Made by a program: the position numbers and the translations under genes
Part shown: in pieces, positions 20,623 to 30,476 of the stretch
Numbering within the stretch: the stretch's first letter is position 1
How the letters are laid out: each line of letters opens with the position of its first letter
Assembly: GCA_937896235.1 (NCBI GenBank)
Contig: CALBMX010000087.1
Coordinates: forward strand, 1 to 64,000
Source: an uncultured bacterium
GTDB taxonomy: Bacteria > Planctomycetota > UBA1135 > GCA-002686595
Reading direction: 5' to 3'
Length of the DNA: 64,000 nucleotides
Notes under the pieces: model-generated
Told to the model about the DNA's origin: nothing
Databases searched by the model: none
The model's input: only the letters and a program-made list of their open reading frames with translations

Positions 20623-21624
20623 TTACTTCTGGCGGAAAGCCTCGACGGTGAGCTTCGTGGCCATGAAGAGTGGGACGACCTCGCGATAGCCAAAATCGTC
20701 ATAGGCCGGCTGCATGGAAAACGTGTGCCACGTGCCTAATTGGGCGGCGATAAAGCGCGTCATGGGGGGCTCACCCGGGAGGAACAGCCACTTCCAAACG
20801 AACTCCATCACTCTGCCAACTCGCGCCGCAGAAGGAGCTGAAATACTCTTCTTGATGGGCTTGATCTCCAACTCTTGCAGAACCCCGTTGAGCCAACCCC
20901 ACAGGTTCGCCGTCTCCTCTTGTCCGATGAAGTAGGCCTTCCCTGCATGGGGAGAGCCGGCCTTCAATTTGTCACCAGCGAGAACATGCGCGTGCGCAGC
21001 ATTGTCGACGAAGGACAGCGTAACTTCATTGGAGCCGAGCCCAACGCGTCGCAGCCTGCCACTGCGTGCGCGCTCGAGAAGGCGAGGAAGAAGATGCGGA
21101 TCCCCGGGGCCGAAGATGAGGTGCGGGCGCAATGCGCACACAGCCATTGCATTGCCATTGGCGGCCAGGGCTAGGCGCTCCGCAATGGATTTTGTCTCGG
21201 GATAGGCGCAGAGGAAATCTTCGGCATAGGGCACGTCGTTACTCGCATTGACTTCGTCCTCGCCCGTGAAACAAACACTGGGTGAGCTTGTGTAGACAAA
21301 GCGCGGTACGCGCGCACGCAGCGCGGCTTCGATCACATTACGAGTGGCGTCGACGTTTGCAGCATAGAAGTCACCGTACCGCCCCCACACGCCTGCCTTG
21401 GCCGCGACATGGTAGACGATGTCGCAATCCGCGATGGCCTGAGCAAGGGGGCCGCCTCTTCCGGACTCGGTCGCCAAGTCCGCTTGGAAGCACAGGACTC
21501 CTTTCGCCTCGAGTTCGGGGTAGGCCCCACGTGAGATGGAAACGACTTCGTCCCCTCTGGCGATTAGGAGATCTACGATGGCTCCTCCAAGGAAACCACC
21601 CCCGCCTGTAACAAGAGCTTTCAT
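20623..21624 (-). CDS. oleD: OleD, 2-alkyl-3-ketoacyl reductase
   Basis: A 333-residue short-chain reductase of the extended (epimerase / 3-beta-HSD) type. In the olefin pathway OleD reduces the 2-alkyl-3-keto acid made by OleA to the 2-alkyl-3-hydroxy acid with NADPH. The cofactor loop TGGGGFLG is at the N-terminus. The catalytic pair is Tyr141 and Lys145 in AYPETK, with Ser in YTSSPSV near 114, and HLIFGPGD follows. The SSPSVCF...YPETK arrangement is the one I know from OleD proteins. Its ATG overlaps the oleC stop (ATGA). It is last of the oleBCD trio. Confidence 0.9.
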   Translation of the reverse strand: MKALVTGGGGFLGGAIVDLLIARGDEVVSISRGAYPELEAKGVLCFQADLATESGRGGPLAQAIADCDIVYHVAAKAGVWGRYGDFYAANVDATRNVIEAALRARVPRFVYTSSPSVCFTGEDEVNASNDVPYAEDFLCAYPETKSIAERLALAANGNAMAVCALRPHLIFGPGDPHLLPRLLERARSGRLRRVGLGSNEVTLSFVDNAAHAHVLAGDKLKAGSPHAGKAYFIGQEETANLWGWLNGVLQELEIKPIKKSISAPSAARVGRVMEFVWKWLFLPGEPPMTRFIAAQLGTWHTFSMQPAYDDFGYREVVPLFMATKLTVEAFRQK

Positions 21625-23399
21625 GACTTGCGTAGTTGTTCTGTAGCCCAGACCTTGAGCTCGCCACGGTGAATCTTTGCGTTGTGCCGGACGTCGACAG
21701 GGAAGTCCTCTTTGAAAAGGATCTCTACAACATGTTCCGTAGCGGGTGCGTCAGCAACATGGTCAAAAAGATCGCGAGCGAGTGCCGCACGTGCCGCGGC
21801 ACTCCTTGGCATTTTCCCGGGAGTCGGTTGCACAATTAGAACTTGGTCTTCGGCGCCAACCTCGCCGACGCCAACCAGTGCCGATCGAAAGACGATAGGG
21901 TTTGTGTTGAAGATGTTTTCGATGGGGACCGGAAGTACGGTTCCGAAAGTTGTGTCGATGCGATGGGACTTACGACCGCAAAACCAAATTCGCCCAGTGC
22001 TGTCGAGATAGCCGATGTCACCAATGCGGTGCCAGACCTCGCCTGGGCGTGCGCCGGGAGCGCTCGGGGAGACTGGAATCTTGGCTGCAGAGGTTGGGCC
22101 GTCTTCGAATTTGTAGCTGCGGGTGACCACGGGCCCACGAATGACAATTTCACCAAGCTCACCGTCCGCGACCTGTAGATCGTCGGACCACTCCGGGATG
22201 ACATCGGTCGCATCGGCATTACGGTCGGCTGCAATTCGGATGACCCTCAGGTCGATACCGCGAACGGGTCGCCCCACACAGGTCCCCGCTCCGGATTCGG
22301 ATTGTGCGCGGGTGCCGGCCTCGCTCTTCGCGACGAGGTCGCGCCCCGCGGCGGAGCTGACGGGCAGGCTCTCCGTAGCTCCGTAGGGAGTATGAACGTC
22401 CGCGTGCTCACCGAGAACCTGATGGAACTGCTCGATCAGTGACATGGGTACAGGTGCGCCGGCGATGAGCACTCGCTTCAGACTCTTCAGCATGATCCCA
22501 TGCTCTACACAATAGGGAACCACACGGCGCCAGATGGCGGGTGAGCCAAAGGCAGTCGTTGCGCCCGAGGCTTGAATCGCACTCGTAAGTTTCGCGGGGT
22601 CGCAGGTCGCCGGCTTGGACGGGTTGAGCTCCGGGAAAATACAGGTCATTCCAAGAGCTGGGCTGAAAAGCGCGAATACGGGTAGACACGCAACGTCGAT
22701 CTCGCCGGGTTGAATGCCGTACGTTACCCGTAGCGCTCGGACCTGGGCTTCGAACATCCCGTGGGTATAGGTGACACCTTTGGGGGGGCCGGTACTGCCC
22801 GAGGTGAAGAGGATCGCCGCCTCGTCATCGCGGTGCGCGTCGCAAGCGGGGAGAGGAGCATGGCCTTGTTTCGTCTTGGCGAGGGTGGGCGCGCCGGTCA
22901 GCAGGGAGAGCGCGCGGGAACCTTTTCCTGTGGCGACGACGTTGATGGAGACCGTGCGAAAGGAGCTCGGAAACAAGCGCCGCAGGACATGGGCGGCGGG
23001 GATGCCGATGAATGCCTCTGGCTTCATCTTGGCAACGCAACGGAGTACGTTTTTGGGCCCCATGCCGGGGTCGATCAAGACGGGTACTGCACCTAACTTC
23101 AGCAGCGCAAAGGTGATGGCGATCAACTCTACGCCGGGCTTCACAAAGAGCGAGGCGCGCATACCTCGCTTGAGCCCCAGTGCTGCTAAACCCGAGGCGA
23201 TGACACCGGATTCGCGGTCGAGCTGCGCGAAGCTGATATCGTCAAACTGAGTCGTTTTCCCGACCGTCTTCGCAACGCGAATCGCGGGCATGTTGGGAGC
23301 CTCTGCTGCACGTTCGGTCAGGAAGCCTGCCATGTTGACGCGCTCGGGCAGCTCACCGAGCTCGCTCCACGGATTCTGGCCGTTCGTCCCAGTGCTCAC
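21621..23399 (-). CDS. oleC: OleC, beta-lactone synthetase (ANL superfamily)
   Basis: A 592-residue ATP-dependent enzyme that closes the 2-alkyl-3-hydroxy acid to a beta-lactone. ANL motifs are ILFTSGSTGPPKGVTYTH (P-loop), TPYGATESLPVSS, IGDIGYLDSTGRIWFCGRK and a C-terminal HNAKIHRGEL. The start is taken as GTG at 23397-23399, overlapping the oleB TGA stop as GTGA. An upstream in-frame GTG at 23477 would give a longer overlap and no family sequence. It is coupled to oleB before it and to oleD after it. Confidence 0.9.
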   Translation of the reverse strand: MSTGTNGQNPWSELGELPERVNMAGFLTERAAEAPNMPAIRVAKTVGKTTQFDDISFAQLDRESGVIASGLAALGLKRGMRASLFVKPGVELIAITFALLKLGAVPVLIDPGMGPKNVLRCVAKMKPEAFIGIPAAHVLRRLFPSSFRTVSINVVATGKGSRALSLLTGAPTLAKTKQGHAPLPACDAHRDDEAAILFTSGSTGPPKGVTYTHGMFEAQVRALRVTYGIQPGEIDVACLPVFALFSPALGMTCIFPELNPSKPATCDPAKLTSAIQASGATTAFGSPAIWRRVVPYCVEHGIMLKSLKRVLIAGAPVPMSLIEQFHQVLGEHADVHTPYGATESLPVSSAAGRDLVAKSEAGTRAQSESGAGTCVGRPVRGIDLRVIRIAADRNADATDVIPEWSDDLQVADGELGEIVIRGPVVTRSYKFEDGPTSAAKIPVSPSAPGARPGEVWHRIGDIGYLDSTGRIWFCGRKSHRIDTTFGTVLPVPIENIFNTNPIVFRSALVGVGEVGAEDQVLIVQPTPGKMPRSAAARAALARDLFDHVADAPATEHVVEILFKEDFPVDVRHNAKIHRGELKVWATEQLRKS

Positions 23400-24343
23400 T
23401 TCGAATCGGGGGCGAGCGCGTGACGCTCCAAGAAGGAGCGAAGGAAGGGGAGCGCAACTTCGTGGGCATCCTCCCACATGTAGTGCCCCGCATCCTTGAT
23501 CTCAAGGACCTCGGCAGTGGGGAAGCGGGCCTTCCAGCCGTCCAAGAAGACCGCCGAGAAACACCAGTCCTTCATGCCCCAAGCGATGGCTATCGGTTTG
23601 CCGGCGAGCTGCGCCAAACCGCTGTCAATACTCTCAATCACGTCCCAGGTTGGGTGCGAAGGCCCCATTGGGATGTCGAGGACAAATCGATGCTGAGCGA
23701 TACGATTGTGCCAGCTATTGTACGGAGCGAGGAAGCCTCTTTTTACGAGGGGTGTCATCGGCTTCTCGACTGCCATGGTTGTCGCGGCTAGGGCGAACCC
23801 GTTAAAACCTCGCAGGGCGATGGCACCAAACACAGGCCACCGGCAAACGGCGATACGGAGGGGAATCCGATCGATGAGAAACGCCGAAGTGTTTCCTAGG
23901 ACGATACGAGCTACTCGATCGGGATGGCGGACCGCGAAGCCCATGCCGATTGCACCTCCCCAGTCGTGGAGGACGAGCGTGATATTTTTAAGATCTAGGG
24001 CGAGTACAAGTGCGCACAGGTTCTCGACGTGATCCTCAAGGCGGTAGCTCCAATCTTGCGGTTTGTCGGAGAGCCCGCAGCCTAGATTATCGACGGCTAC
24101 GACTCGGTGTTCCCCTCGGAACTCTCGGACCACACGTCGGTAGTAGAAACTCCACGATGGATTGCCATGAATGCACAGGAGTGGCGCCGCGTCGCGAGGG
24201 CCTTCGTCAACATAGTGCATTCTCCCCGCGCTCGCCTGAAAGCAATGGGGGGAGAAATCGTATTCCGCGCGGAAGGGTATGGTGGCCTGGCGTGCGTGGT
24301 CGAGAAAGGTCTCGCTAGTGTCTTGGGAGTCCGCGGTGTTCAT
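23396..24343 (-). CDS. oleB: OleB, beta-lactone decarboxylase (alpha/beta hydrolase)
   Basis: A 315-residue alpha/beta hydrolase of the haloalkane-dehalogenase-like group. OleB splits CO2 from the beta-lactone to give the cis olefin. Key features are IHGNPSWSFYYR (oxyanion region), nucleophile Asp127 in LVLHDWGG and the catalytic His in KDAGHYMWEDA. Sequence alone could suggest a dehalogenase; the coupled oleC and oleD genes decide for OleB. ATG at 24341-24343 lies only about 15 nt after the T-rich tail of an intrinsic terminator. Confidence 0.9.
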   Translation of the reverse strand: MNTADSQDTSETFLDHARQATIPFRAEYDFSPHCFQASAGRMHYVDEGPRDAAPLLCIHGNPSWSFYYRRVVREFRGEHRVVAVDNLGCGLSDKPQDWSYRLEDHVENLCALVLALDLKNITLVLHDWGGAIGMGFAVRHPDRVARIVLGNTSAFLIDRIPLRIAVCRWPVFGAIALRGFNGFALAATTMAVEKPMTPLVKRGFLAPYNSWHNRIAQHRFVLDIPMGPSHPTWDVIESIDSGLAQLAGKPIAIAWGMKDWCFSAVFLDGWKARFPTAEVLEIKDAGHYMWEDAHEVALPFLRSFLERHALAPDSK

Positions 24344-24357
24344 TCCGAGTCGTGTTC

Positions 24358-24388
24358 TTAAACAAAAGAGGGCCAGCTAGGCTGGCCC
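24358..24388 (-). terminator. intrinsic terminator between the PPTase gene and oleB
   Basis: On the minus strand an 8-bp perfect stem, GGGCCAGC/GCTGGCCC with loop CTA (24370-24388), is followed by TCTTTTGTTT. It follows the PPTase stop by about 30 bp and ends about 15 nt before the oleB ATG. OleBCD must then use readthrough or a promoter inside the PPTase gene. Confidence 0.75.
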
Positions 24389-24419
24389 CGTGGAGATGCC
24401 CCCGCTGAGGAGGCAATCC

Positions 24420-25151
24420 CTAGCGAGTGCCTCGCGCGCCAACGAGGTGGCCGTGCCAGTCCCATTGTACTTGCTGAACTTGGTCGCAGGTCACAGATGC
24501 GATGTGATCGTCACGCAGCATTTGGTGCACGAAGTGCTCCATGCGGTCATGCCGGATCCATAGGCCAGGGCGTGTATCCGTGAGATTCGTCGAGCCAATG
24601 GTGCATTTGGACAGACCGGCGAGGCCCTCACCGGAAAGCTTGAGTAGGGCTTCCTTGGCGGACCAGATACGCGTGAAAGCTTCGACCTCGCAAACCTCAA
24701 AGAGCTTGCGGACCATGTCTATCTCGCCCGGGGAGGCGGCCTCGGCAATCACCTCGGCGCTTGGGGTGCGAAGGCGTTCAATGTCGATGCCCAGAGGCCA
24801 AACGGCGGCCGCTCCCGCAACGTATTCCGCGGTGTGAGTGATCGACCAATAACGGCCACGGACGGGCAAGGGCGCACCGTGCTCATCGCGGTCCAAGGAG
24901 GGGAAGTGGATGCCTTGGCGACTGGCCGCCTCGTGTAGGGCCTCTCGTGCGGCGACCTTTTGGTGGAGCACTCGCTCCCGAGAAGAATGTTCCCGGTCTT
25001 GCCCGGGAGTAGGCCGAATCACGGCGTGAAGGACGTTCATATGTTTGCGTAGCAGTAGGGTCGCTTTGAACCCATCCTTATCGGTGAGTTCTTGCCCATC
25101 AAGGACCGGGAATCCGGTTGTCTTTGTGTCAGATTTAGATCCGAGTCGCAT
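24420..25151 (-). CDS. 4'-phosphopantetheinyl transferase, Sfp type
   Basis: A 243-residue enzyme that loads the phosphopantetheine arm on an acyl carrier protein. Mg/CoA motifs are [10 protein letters not shown] and [16 protein letters not shown], with [15 protein letters not shown] before them. The start is taken as ATG at 25149-25151, overlapping the end of the FabI gene by 17 bp. An ATG at 25038-25040 is possible and would give about 206 residues. It probably activates the locus-encoded ACP, so the pathway carries its own activating enzyme. Confidence 0.85.
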   Translation of the reverse strand: MRLGSKSDTKTTGFPVLDGQELTDKDGFKATLLLRKHMNVLHAVIRPTPGQDREHSSRERVLHQKVAAREALHEAASRQGIHFPSLDRDEHGAPLPVRGRYWSITHTAEYVAGAAAVWPLGIDIERLRTPSAEVIAEAASPGEIDMVRKLFEVCEVEAFTRIWSAKEALLKLSGEGLAGLSKCTIGSTNLTDTRPGLWIRHDRMEHFVHQMLRDDHIASVTCDQVQQVQWDWHGHLVGARGTR

Positions 25152-25938
25152 TTGCGACAAGGCCCGAGTCGAAGTAGCCAGCTCCCATCCCAGCGTCAAC
25201 AACGATTCCTTGACCATTGATTCCGCTAGATGCGGGGGAGAGGAGGAAAACAGCTGTTTCCGCAACCTCGGGGGTCGTCACACCTCGGCCGCGGAAAGTT
25301 GCTTGCTCGCCGAAAAGATAGCTCTCTAAATAGCCTGGGATACCGGCGGAAGCAGAAGTCTTTAGAAGTCCCGCTCGAACGGCGTTGAAGCGCACCTCGG
25401 AAAAGGCGCTGAAGCTCTTCGCGAGGAAGACGATGGATGAGTCGAGGGCAGCTTTGATCGGAGCCATGTAACCGTAGTTCTCAGACGCCATTGTTGTGGT
25501 GGAGATGGAGATCGTGACGACGGCGGCGTCCTTGGCGAAGCTGTCCTTGAGCGCGTTCGCCAGGCTGACCAAGGAGAAACAGGAGATGTCGATCGCCTGG
25601 AGGAAGTGCTTCTTTGGAGTCTCGTGAAACGGCTTCATGCCATCTTCGTAGTTGGCAAACGCTATGGAGTGGACGAGTCCGTGTAGCGGTTCGCCCTTGT
25701 CGGCGAGGTACTGGCCTAGAGCGTCGACCTCGGCCTGCTCTTCGACGTTGCAGATCAGGACCTCGTGGCCTTGAAGAAGCTTGGCGGTTGCTTCTTGGTG
25801 CTCGGCATCGCGAACGGTAAAGAGCAGCTTTGCTCCACGCTTCTCAAGCAACGCGGCGATGTGCCAAGCTACGCTCTTGCGGTTTGCAACGCCCGCGACA
25901 AGGTAGCGGCGGCCAGTTAAATCGGTGGTGTTTGTCAT
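25135..25938 (-). CDS. enoyl-ACP reductase, FabI family
   Basis: A 267-residue short-chain reductase of the FabI type, expected to reduce a trans-2-enoyl thioester with NAD(P)H. Motifs are [15 protein letters not shown] (cofactor loop), GLVHSIAFA and the Tyr-x6-Lys catalytic pair Tyr155/Lys162 in NYGYMAPIK. The usual FabI equivalent is NYNVMGLAK, so the loop over the active site is diverged and may accept an unusual chain. The start is ATG at 25936-25938, 17 bp after the FabZ gene. Confidence 0.88.
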   Translation of the reverse strand: MTNTTDLTGRRYLVAGVANRKSVAWHIAALLEKRGAKLLFTVRDAEHQEATAKLLQGHEVLICNVEEQAEVDALGQYLADKGEPLHGLVHSIAFANYEDGMKPFHETPKKHFLQAIDISCFSLVSLANALKDSFAKDAAVVTISISTTTMASENYGYMAPIKAALDSSIVFLAKSFSAFSEVRFNAVRAGLLKTSASAGIPGYLESYLFGEQATFRGRGVTTPEVAETAVFLLSPASSGINGQGIVVDAGMGAGYFDSGLVANATRI

Positions 25939-25955
25939 GGTCTTCGGCCAAAACC

Positions 25956-26420
25956 CTAAGGGGTGCTTGGCTTGTTTGCGGCTGCGACCGCGAAGTCGCA
26001 AGAGACTACGAGTTTGCCCGCGCTATCGAGTACGCGGGCCTTCATATATCGTGCGGGACCCAAAGATTCGGTCAGGGTTAGCTCTGCGCGAACCGTCTGA
26101 TCGGGTGCGACCATGCGCTTGAAGCGGCCCGAACCCACCCTCGTCAGCACGGGCACAGTTCCCTCCAAATTGGCTTCTCCAGCTTCGGCTCGGCCTGCGA
26201 ACCACAGGGCTGCTGATTGGAAAACGAACTCCATGAGCAAAACTCCTGGGACAATCGGATCGCCTGGGTAGTGACCTTTGAAGAAGTCCGCATCCGCCTT
26301 CGGGGTCCACTCGGTCACGATCGTCGTCTCGTCCTCGGAGAGGATCGAGTCAACGAAGAGGAAGGGCGGGCGGTGGGGGATACGTGCCTCGATAACTTTA
26401 CAGGCCACCGGTGACCTCAA
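25956..26420 (-). CDS. 3-hydroxyacyl-ACP dehydratase, FabZ-like hotdog fold
   Basis: A 154-residue hotdog dehydratase. It has [11 protein letters not shown] and the active-site helix [20 protein letters not shown] with His50 and Glu64, as in FabZ. It would remove water from the 3-hydroxyacyl-ACP made by the neighbouring FabG. There is no ATG in a good place. A TTG at 26418-26420 (overlapping fabG by 23 bp) or a GTG at 26406-26408 (inside the overlap) are the candidates. I give the TTG; the GTG would remove four residues. Confidence 0.88.
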   Translation of the reverse strand: MRSPVACKVIEARIPHRPPFLFVDSILSEDETTIVTEWTPKADADFFKGHYPGDPIVPGVLLMEFVFQSAALWFAGRAEAGEANLEGTVPVLTRVGSGRFKRMVAPDQTVRAELTLTESLGPARYMKARVLDSAGKLVVSCDFAVAAANKPSTP

Positions 26421-27135
26421 GGGTTGCCCCGTTTATATAGGACGCCTCTTTCGCGGCTAGGCATAAGACGGCGTAGGCGATCTCTTCCGGCCGCCCGAAG
26501 CGCTTCATCGGAACGCTATTCTTGTGTGTCTTCACGGCTTCGGCGGGAAGATCGTCGATCAGGTCCGTCGCGACGAAGCCGGGCGATACGCAGTTGACTG
26601 TGATGCCGCGTTTTGCAACCTCCTTAGAGAGCGAGCGTCCCATCGCGACTTGACCCGCCTTGGAGGCGGAGTAATTGGCTTGGCCTTCGAAGCCGTAGTT
26701 GCCGGCGGGAGAGGTGATGTTGATCACCCGGCCGTAACGCGACCGCAACATATGGAGCACCCCAGCCTTGGCCATCAAAAAGGTGCCCGTCAGATTCGTA
26801 TCGAGAACTGCGTGCCAGTCCGCGACGGGCATCATGGCCAGGACATGATCGCGTCGGATGCCCGAGTTGTTGACAAGAATCTGAACAGAGGTCGAAGACT
26901 CGTCCAGTCCCTCCCAAAATCGATTGACGTCCTCTTCGCTTGCCACGTCAAAGCGCGCGAGCGTTAGCCGCGTGCCAAGGTCTCCAAGCTCTCTGTGGAA
27001 TGCCTTTGCCGCGTCATCGTTTGAGCGATAGGTAGCGATGACACTTCCTCCAGCCTTCAGGAACGCCTCGGTTACAGCACGACCGATACCGCGCGTGCCC
27101 CCGGTAACGACGGCCGTTTGATCGTTGAAATTCAT
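26398..27135 (-). CDS. 3-ketoacyl-ACP reductase, FabG-like
   Basis: A 245-residue short-chain dehydrogenase with TGGTRGIG (NADPH loop), LVNNSG, catalytic Ser142, Tyr155 and Lys159 (YSASK), and the PGFVATD segment. It should reduce 3-ketoacyl-ACP in the dedicated acyl-assembly pathway. Its ATG overlaps the stop of the upstream CrtI-like gene (ATGA). Confidence 0.9.
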   Translation of the reverse strand: MNFNDQTAVVTGGTRGIGRAVTEAFLKAGGSVIATYRSNDDAAKAFHRELGDLGTRLTLARFDVASEEDVNRFWEGLDESSTSVQILVNNSGIRRDHVLAMMPVADWHAVLDTNLTGTFLMAKAGVLHMLRSRYGRVINITSPAGNYGFEGQANYSASKAGQVAMGRSLSKEVAKRGITVNCVSPGFVATDLIDDLPAEAVKTHKNSVPMKRFGRPEEIAYAVLCLAAKEASYINGATLEVTGGL

Positions 27136-28676
27136 GAGGTGGCGTTCTGGGTTTGTTGTAGCTGGAAGAGATAGGAGTCAACCTTGTTGGCTTGGATTAC
27201 CCCGTAGTTGGCAGCGCCAAGCCAGCCCGACATGATGATCCCAACGCTACCAGCGTGGAAGAGTCCGCCTAGCTCTAGGTGTAAGTTCATGGATGGGGCG
27301 AGGCCCTCGAACTTGGTGCCAAAGGACGAGCCGCCCTGGTGTTGCGTATAGAACTCGAAGCTGCGAGGCGTCGAAGCTTCGATGTAGTCGACCTTGGAGC
27401 GCACCTCAGGGAGATACGTCTCTAGGTGCGACAGGGTTTCCTCGCAGAGTTGCCGCTTGTTGGACTCGTACTCCTCGTCGGTCATGTCGGCCCAGTCGGC
27501 GTAGCGAGCATTGGTCGAGGCGACGATTGTGTAGCGCTCTTCCTTCATCTCTGGGCGACCCTTGGGGTAGTAAAAGGAGAAGGTCCGGCTCTCTCCATGA
27601 AGGTCGGACAAGCTGTGCGACTGGAACTTCGTCCTGGTAGAGGTGAAGAGCAGGTCGGTAAGGAAGGGGATCGACTCACCTGCGCGGATACCCATGTAGA
27701 CCTGGCATGAGGAGTTATTGAGGCGGACGGCCTTCGCCTCGGCAACGAACTCGGGCCGAAAGTGCTCTTCATCGACTAGCTTAAGAATCGTCGTTTTGAG
27801 GTTGGCGTTTGAGAGCACCGCGCTGCTGCGGATCGTGTGGGTCGCGGCTCCCGCATTGGCGACGACACCCGCCACATGGGGCTTCCCATCGCTACCGTAC
27901 TCAACCTGAATCTTTTCGACCTGAACGCGAGTGCGAATGTCGACTCCATTTTTGAGAAGCTCGGCTCGCATCGCGCTGATCAGGACGTCCGTTCCCCCAA
28001 CAAAGGTATAGACGCCCTTACTCATGAAGTTCGAGAACACGATGCCGTAGGTGATTGCCGGTTCATCGAGGTTCGAACCGTTGGCGTAGCTAATCGGCTC
28101 CATCAGGAGGCGGTGTACATCATTGCGGCCGGGGAAGAACTCCTCAAAAAGCTCGCCAGTCGTTAGATTCGAATCATCGAAGAAGTCCATTTTACGCAGG
28201 TGCGCAAAGAAACCCTCGACCATCTCGCGATCGAGATCGAACTGGGTGACCAGCTTCTCTGTGAAGTCCTCGCGAGTGAAGGTCGTATCGAAGCTGAACT
28301 GTGGATTGTCAAACGTGACCTTATCGAGAGGCACAATCTTGTCCGCAATCTCTTGGCTCCAATATTTGCGGCAAGTCTTCTTCATCCCGACGGGAAAGCC
28401 GTGGAGGGAGACATCAAAAATGTGACCACCTGGGCGTTTGAACCACGTGGCGAGTCCACCGATCTTGAAGTGCTGTTCGAGGAGCAAGACACGCTGGCCA
28501 TTGCGCCCCAGGATATTGGCGGCGGTCATTCCTGCGAGCCCGGAGCCGATGACAACAACGTCGTATTCGGCTTTGACACCCTCGAGGAAGTCCTTCTTCT
28601 GGGGGATTCTACCGTGCCGGCTGCCCCATGGGCGCGACACGCTCTTACCGTCGGGATTGATGTTATCGGAAGTCAT
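27132..28676 (-). CDS. CrtI-like FAD-dependent desaturase/isomerase (first copy)
   Basis: A 514-residue flavoprotein of the phytoene desaturase / carotenoid isomerase / retinol saturase group. The dinucleotide fold [14 protein letters not shown] begins near residue 40, followed by [18 protein letters not shown] and [13 protein letters not shown]. The C-terminal FAD motif [22 protein letters not shown] is altered from the usual GTHPGxGVP form. No phytoene synthase or other carotenoid gene is present, so an acyl-ACP or fatty-acid-derived substrate is more likely. Start: ATG at 28674-28676. Coupled to fabG. Confidence 0.85.
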   Translation of the reverse strand: MTSDNINPDGKSVSRPWGSRHGRIPQKKDFLEGVKAEYDVVVIGSGLAGMTAANILGRNGQRVLLLEQHFKIGGLATWFKRPGGHIFDVSLHGFPVGMKKTCRKYWSQEIADKIVPLDKVTFDNPQFSFDTTFTREDFTEKLVTQFDLDREMVEGFFAHLRKMDFFDDSNLTTGELFEEFFPGRNDVHRLLMEPISYANGSNLDEPAITYGIVFSNFMSKGVYTFVGGTDVLISAMRAELLKNGVDIRTRVQVEKIQVEYGSDGKPHVAGVVANAGAATHTIRSSAVLSNANLKTTILKLVDEEHFRPEFVAEAKAVRLNNSSCQVYMGIRAGESIPFLTDLLFTSTRTKFQSHSLSDLHGESRTFSFYYPKGRPEMKEERYTIVASTNARYADWADMTDEEYESNKRQLCEETLSHLETYLPEVRSKVDYIEASTPRSFEFYTQHQGGSSFGTKFEGLAPSMNLHLELGGLFHAGSVGIIMSGWLGAANYGVIQANKVDSYLFQLQQTQNATS

Positions 28677-28695
28677 GTTCGCAGTAAAAGAAGGG

Positions 28696-30126
28696 CTAAG
28701 CGGTCGGCTGTAGGCTGTGCCGATTGGCCATAGAAATGCCGGAGAGCATGGCGCCGACGACGCCCAAAAGGCCCTGGTCGGTTCCCATAAGGAATAGGCC
28801 AGGTAGATCCGTGGTGCCGTCGAGACGTTTGTTCGGAGCGCCGTAAACCGCTCCACGGGGATGTCCACTAAAGCGCCGAATCGTATGTGGAGTGAAAGCG
28901 TCTCGATCAATTTCAAAGGGACGCGGATCGGGGGCGAATCTCGCAGCGGAGTCTAGGAAGGCCTGGCTGGCAGCATACTTATGCGACTCGTACTCCTCTC
29001 GTGGACCTGCTGCGAGCTGCTCCCAGTGCTCGGCATTTGCAAGGGCCGTGAAGCGCATCCAACCTTCTTTTAGAGGCTCCTTCGCGGCATAGTTATTGGG
29101 GGAGCAAATCACGCCACTTCGGGTATCGATTCCCCAAACGCCAGGGTCGGGAGAGCTGTACGCAAAAGTCTCACAGTCATTGAAGAACGTGATTGCTGCA
29201 CCATAGTTACCAAATGTAAGCGGGGGCTTATCGGTCACGATGACGGTCTCGTTAAAGGAGAGCTGGCCGCGATCCGTAGGGCGCACCTTACGGGCCATCT
29301 CTGCGCCGCACATCTCCATGGTTGGTGCAAACCCGGCCGAGGAGAGGATTTGATCTGCAAGGAGCTCTTCGCCGCTGTCTAGTCGAACACCGGCGGCTCG
29401 TTGGGAGTCCCCGCATCCCGTCCGCAAGATCTCGGCGACTCCACTTTTCATGCGCAGCTCGCCACCAAGGGACTTGTAGCGCTTTACGAGTATGTCGAGA
29501 AGCGGCCGAATGCCTCCTTCCGGACGCGCAAAGCCCTCGTCATAGAAACTCTTGAAGAGGATCGCGAACTGATACCAAGCGATGTCCCCGGGGATCGCGC
29601 TACCGTAGTAGCACATGGGGAGCATCAGCATCTCGATCAACAAGGGCTCGCGGAGGTACTCCGACAAGACCTTACGAGCGAGCACGTCGGGATCAGCGGG
29701 CGCGAACGAATCGTATTCAAAAATCGCGCTCGTCAGGCGCCGGAAACCGTCCACTTCTGTTGGGAAGGCCCGCGCGATTTCGCTTTCAAAAAGTGCAAAC
29801 TCATTGGAGAAGCGCAGACGCTCTGAGGGAAATGCGATCTCTGAGTAGCGCTGCTCACCCAACTGCAGATCTTCATGGCGAATACGAAGCTGCCGCAGAA
29901 GTTTCGTGAGTGGCACACCTCGCCTTCCTCTAGGGGCGAAGTTCGTAAGCGCGTGCAGACCAACATCAAAAATGCGGCCGCGGCGCTTGTAGAACGAGTT
30001 CAAACCACCCCAAAGATAGTGGCGTTCGAGAAGCAGTACGCGCTTGTCGTATTGGGCTAGACGGATCCCCGCCGCAAGCCCGCTCATGCCGGCCCCAATT
30101 AGAATAACGTCGTACTTGTCTGCCAT
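28696..30126 (-). CDS. CrtI-like FAD-dependent desaturase/isomerase (second copy)
   Basis: A 476-residue paralogue of the preceding flavoprotein, only distantly similar. It has [19 protein letters not shown] near residues 6-24, [32 protein letters not shown] and a C-terminal [23 protein letters not shown]. The two copies are 19 bp apart and likely co-translated, and may form a heteromeric or sequential pair. It begins 42 bp after the ACP gene. Paired CrtI-like genes beside ketosynthase, ACP and Fab-type genes are the pattern reported for putative ladderane clusters of anammox bacteria. Confidence 0.85.
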   Translation of the reverse strand: MADKYDVILIGAGMSGLAAGIRLAQYDKRVLLLERHYLWGGLNSFYKRRGRIFDVGLHALTNFAPRGRRGVPLTKLLRQLRIRHEDLQLGEQRYSEIAFPSERLRFSNEFALFESEIARAFPTEVDGFRRLTSAIFEYDSFAPADPDVLARKVLSEYLREPLLIEMLMLPMCYYGSAIPGDIAWYQFAILFKSFYDEGFARPEGGIRPLLDILVKRYKSLGGELRMKSGVAEILRTGCGDSQRAAGVRLDSGEELLADQILSSAGFAPTMEMCGAEMARKVRPTDRGQLSFNETVIVTDKPPLTFGNYGAAITFFNDCETFAYSSPDPGVWGIDTRSGVICSPNNYAAKEPLKEGWMRFTALANAEHWEQLAAGPREEYESHKYAASQAFLDSAARFAPDPRPFEIDRDAFTPHTIRRFSGHPRGAVYGAPNKRLDGTTDLPGLFLMGTDQGLLGVVGAMLSGISMANRHSLQPTA

Positions 30127-30168
30127 GGTTACGAGGACTCTGAATGGGCCCGCGTGAGTTCACAATCT

Positions 30169-30438
<270 letters not shown>

Positions 30439-30476
30439 GATTCGGTAGGGGTAAGTAGTGGTCCGTGGGGGGGGGC

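Noticed and set aside
23396-24343. Haloalkane dehalogenase
   Set aside because: The fold and Asp nucleophile fit, but the gene overlaps oleC and lies with oleD, the usual oleB context.
27132-30126. Carotenoid biosynthesis genes
   Set aside because: No phytoene synthase or cyclase is nearby and both genes are embedded among ACP and Fab-type genes.
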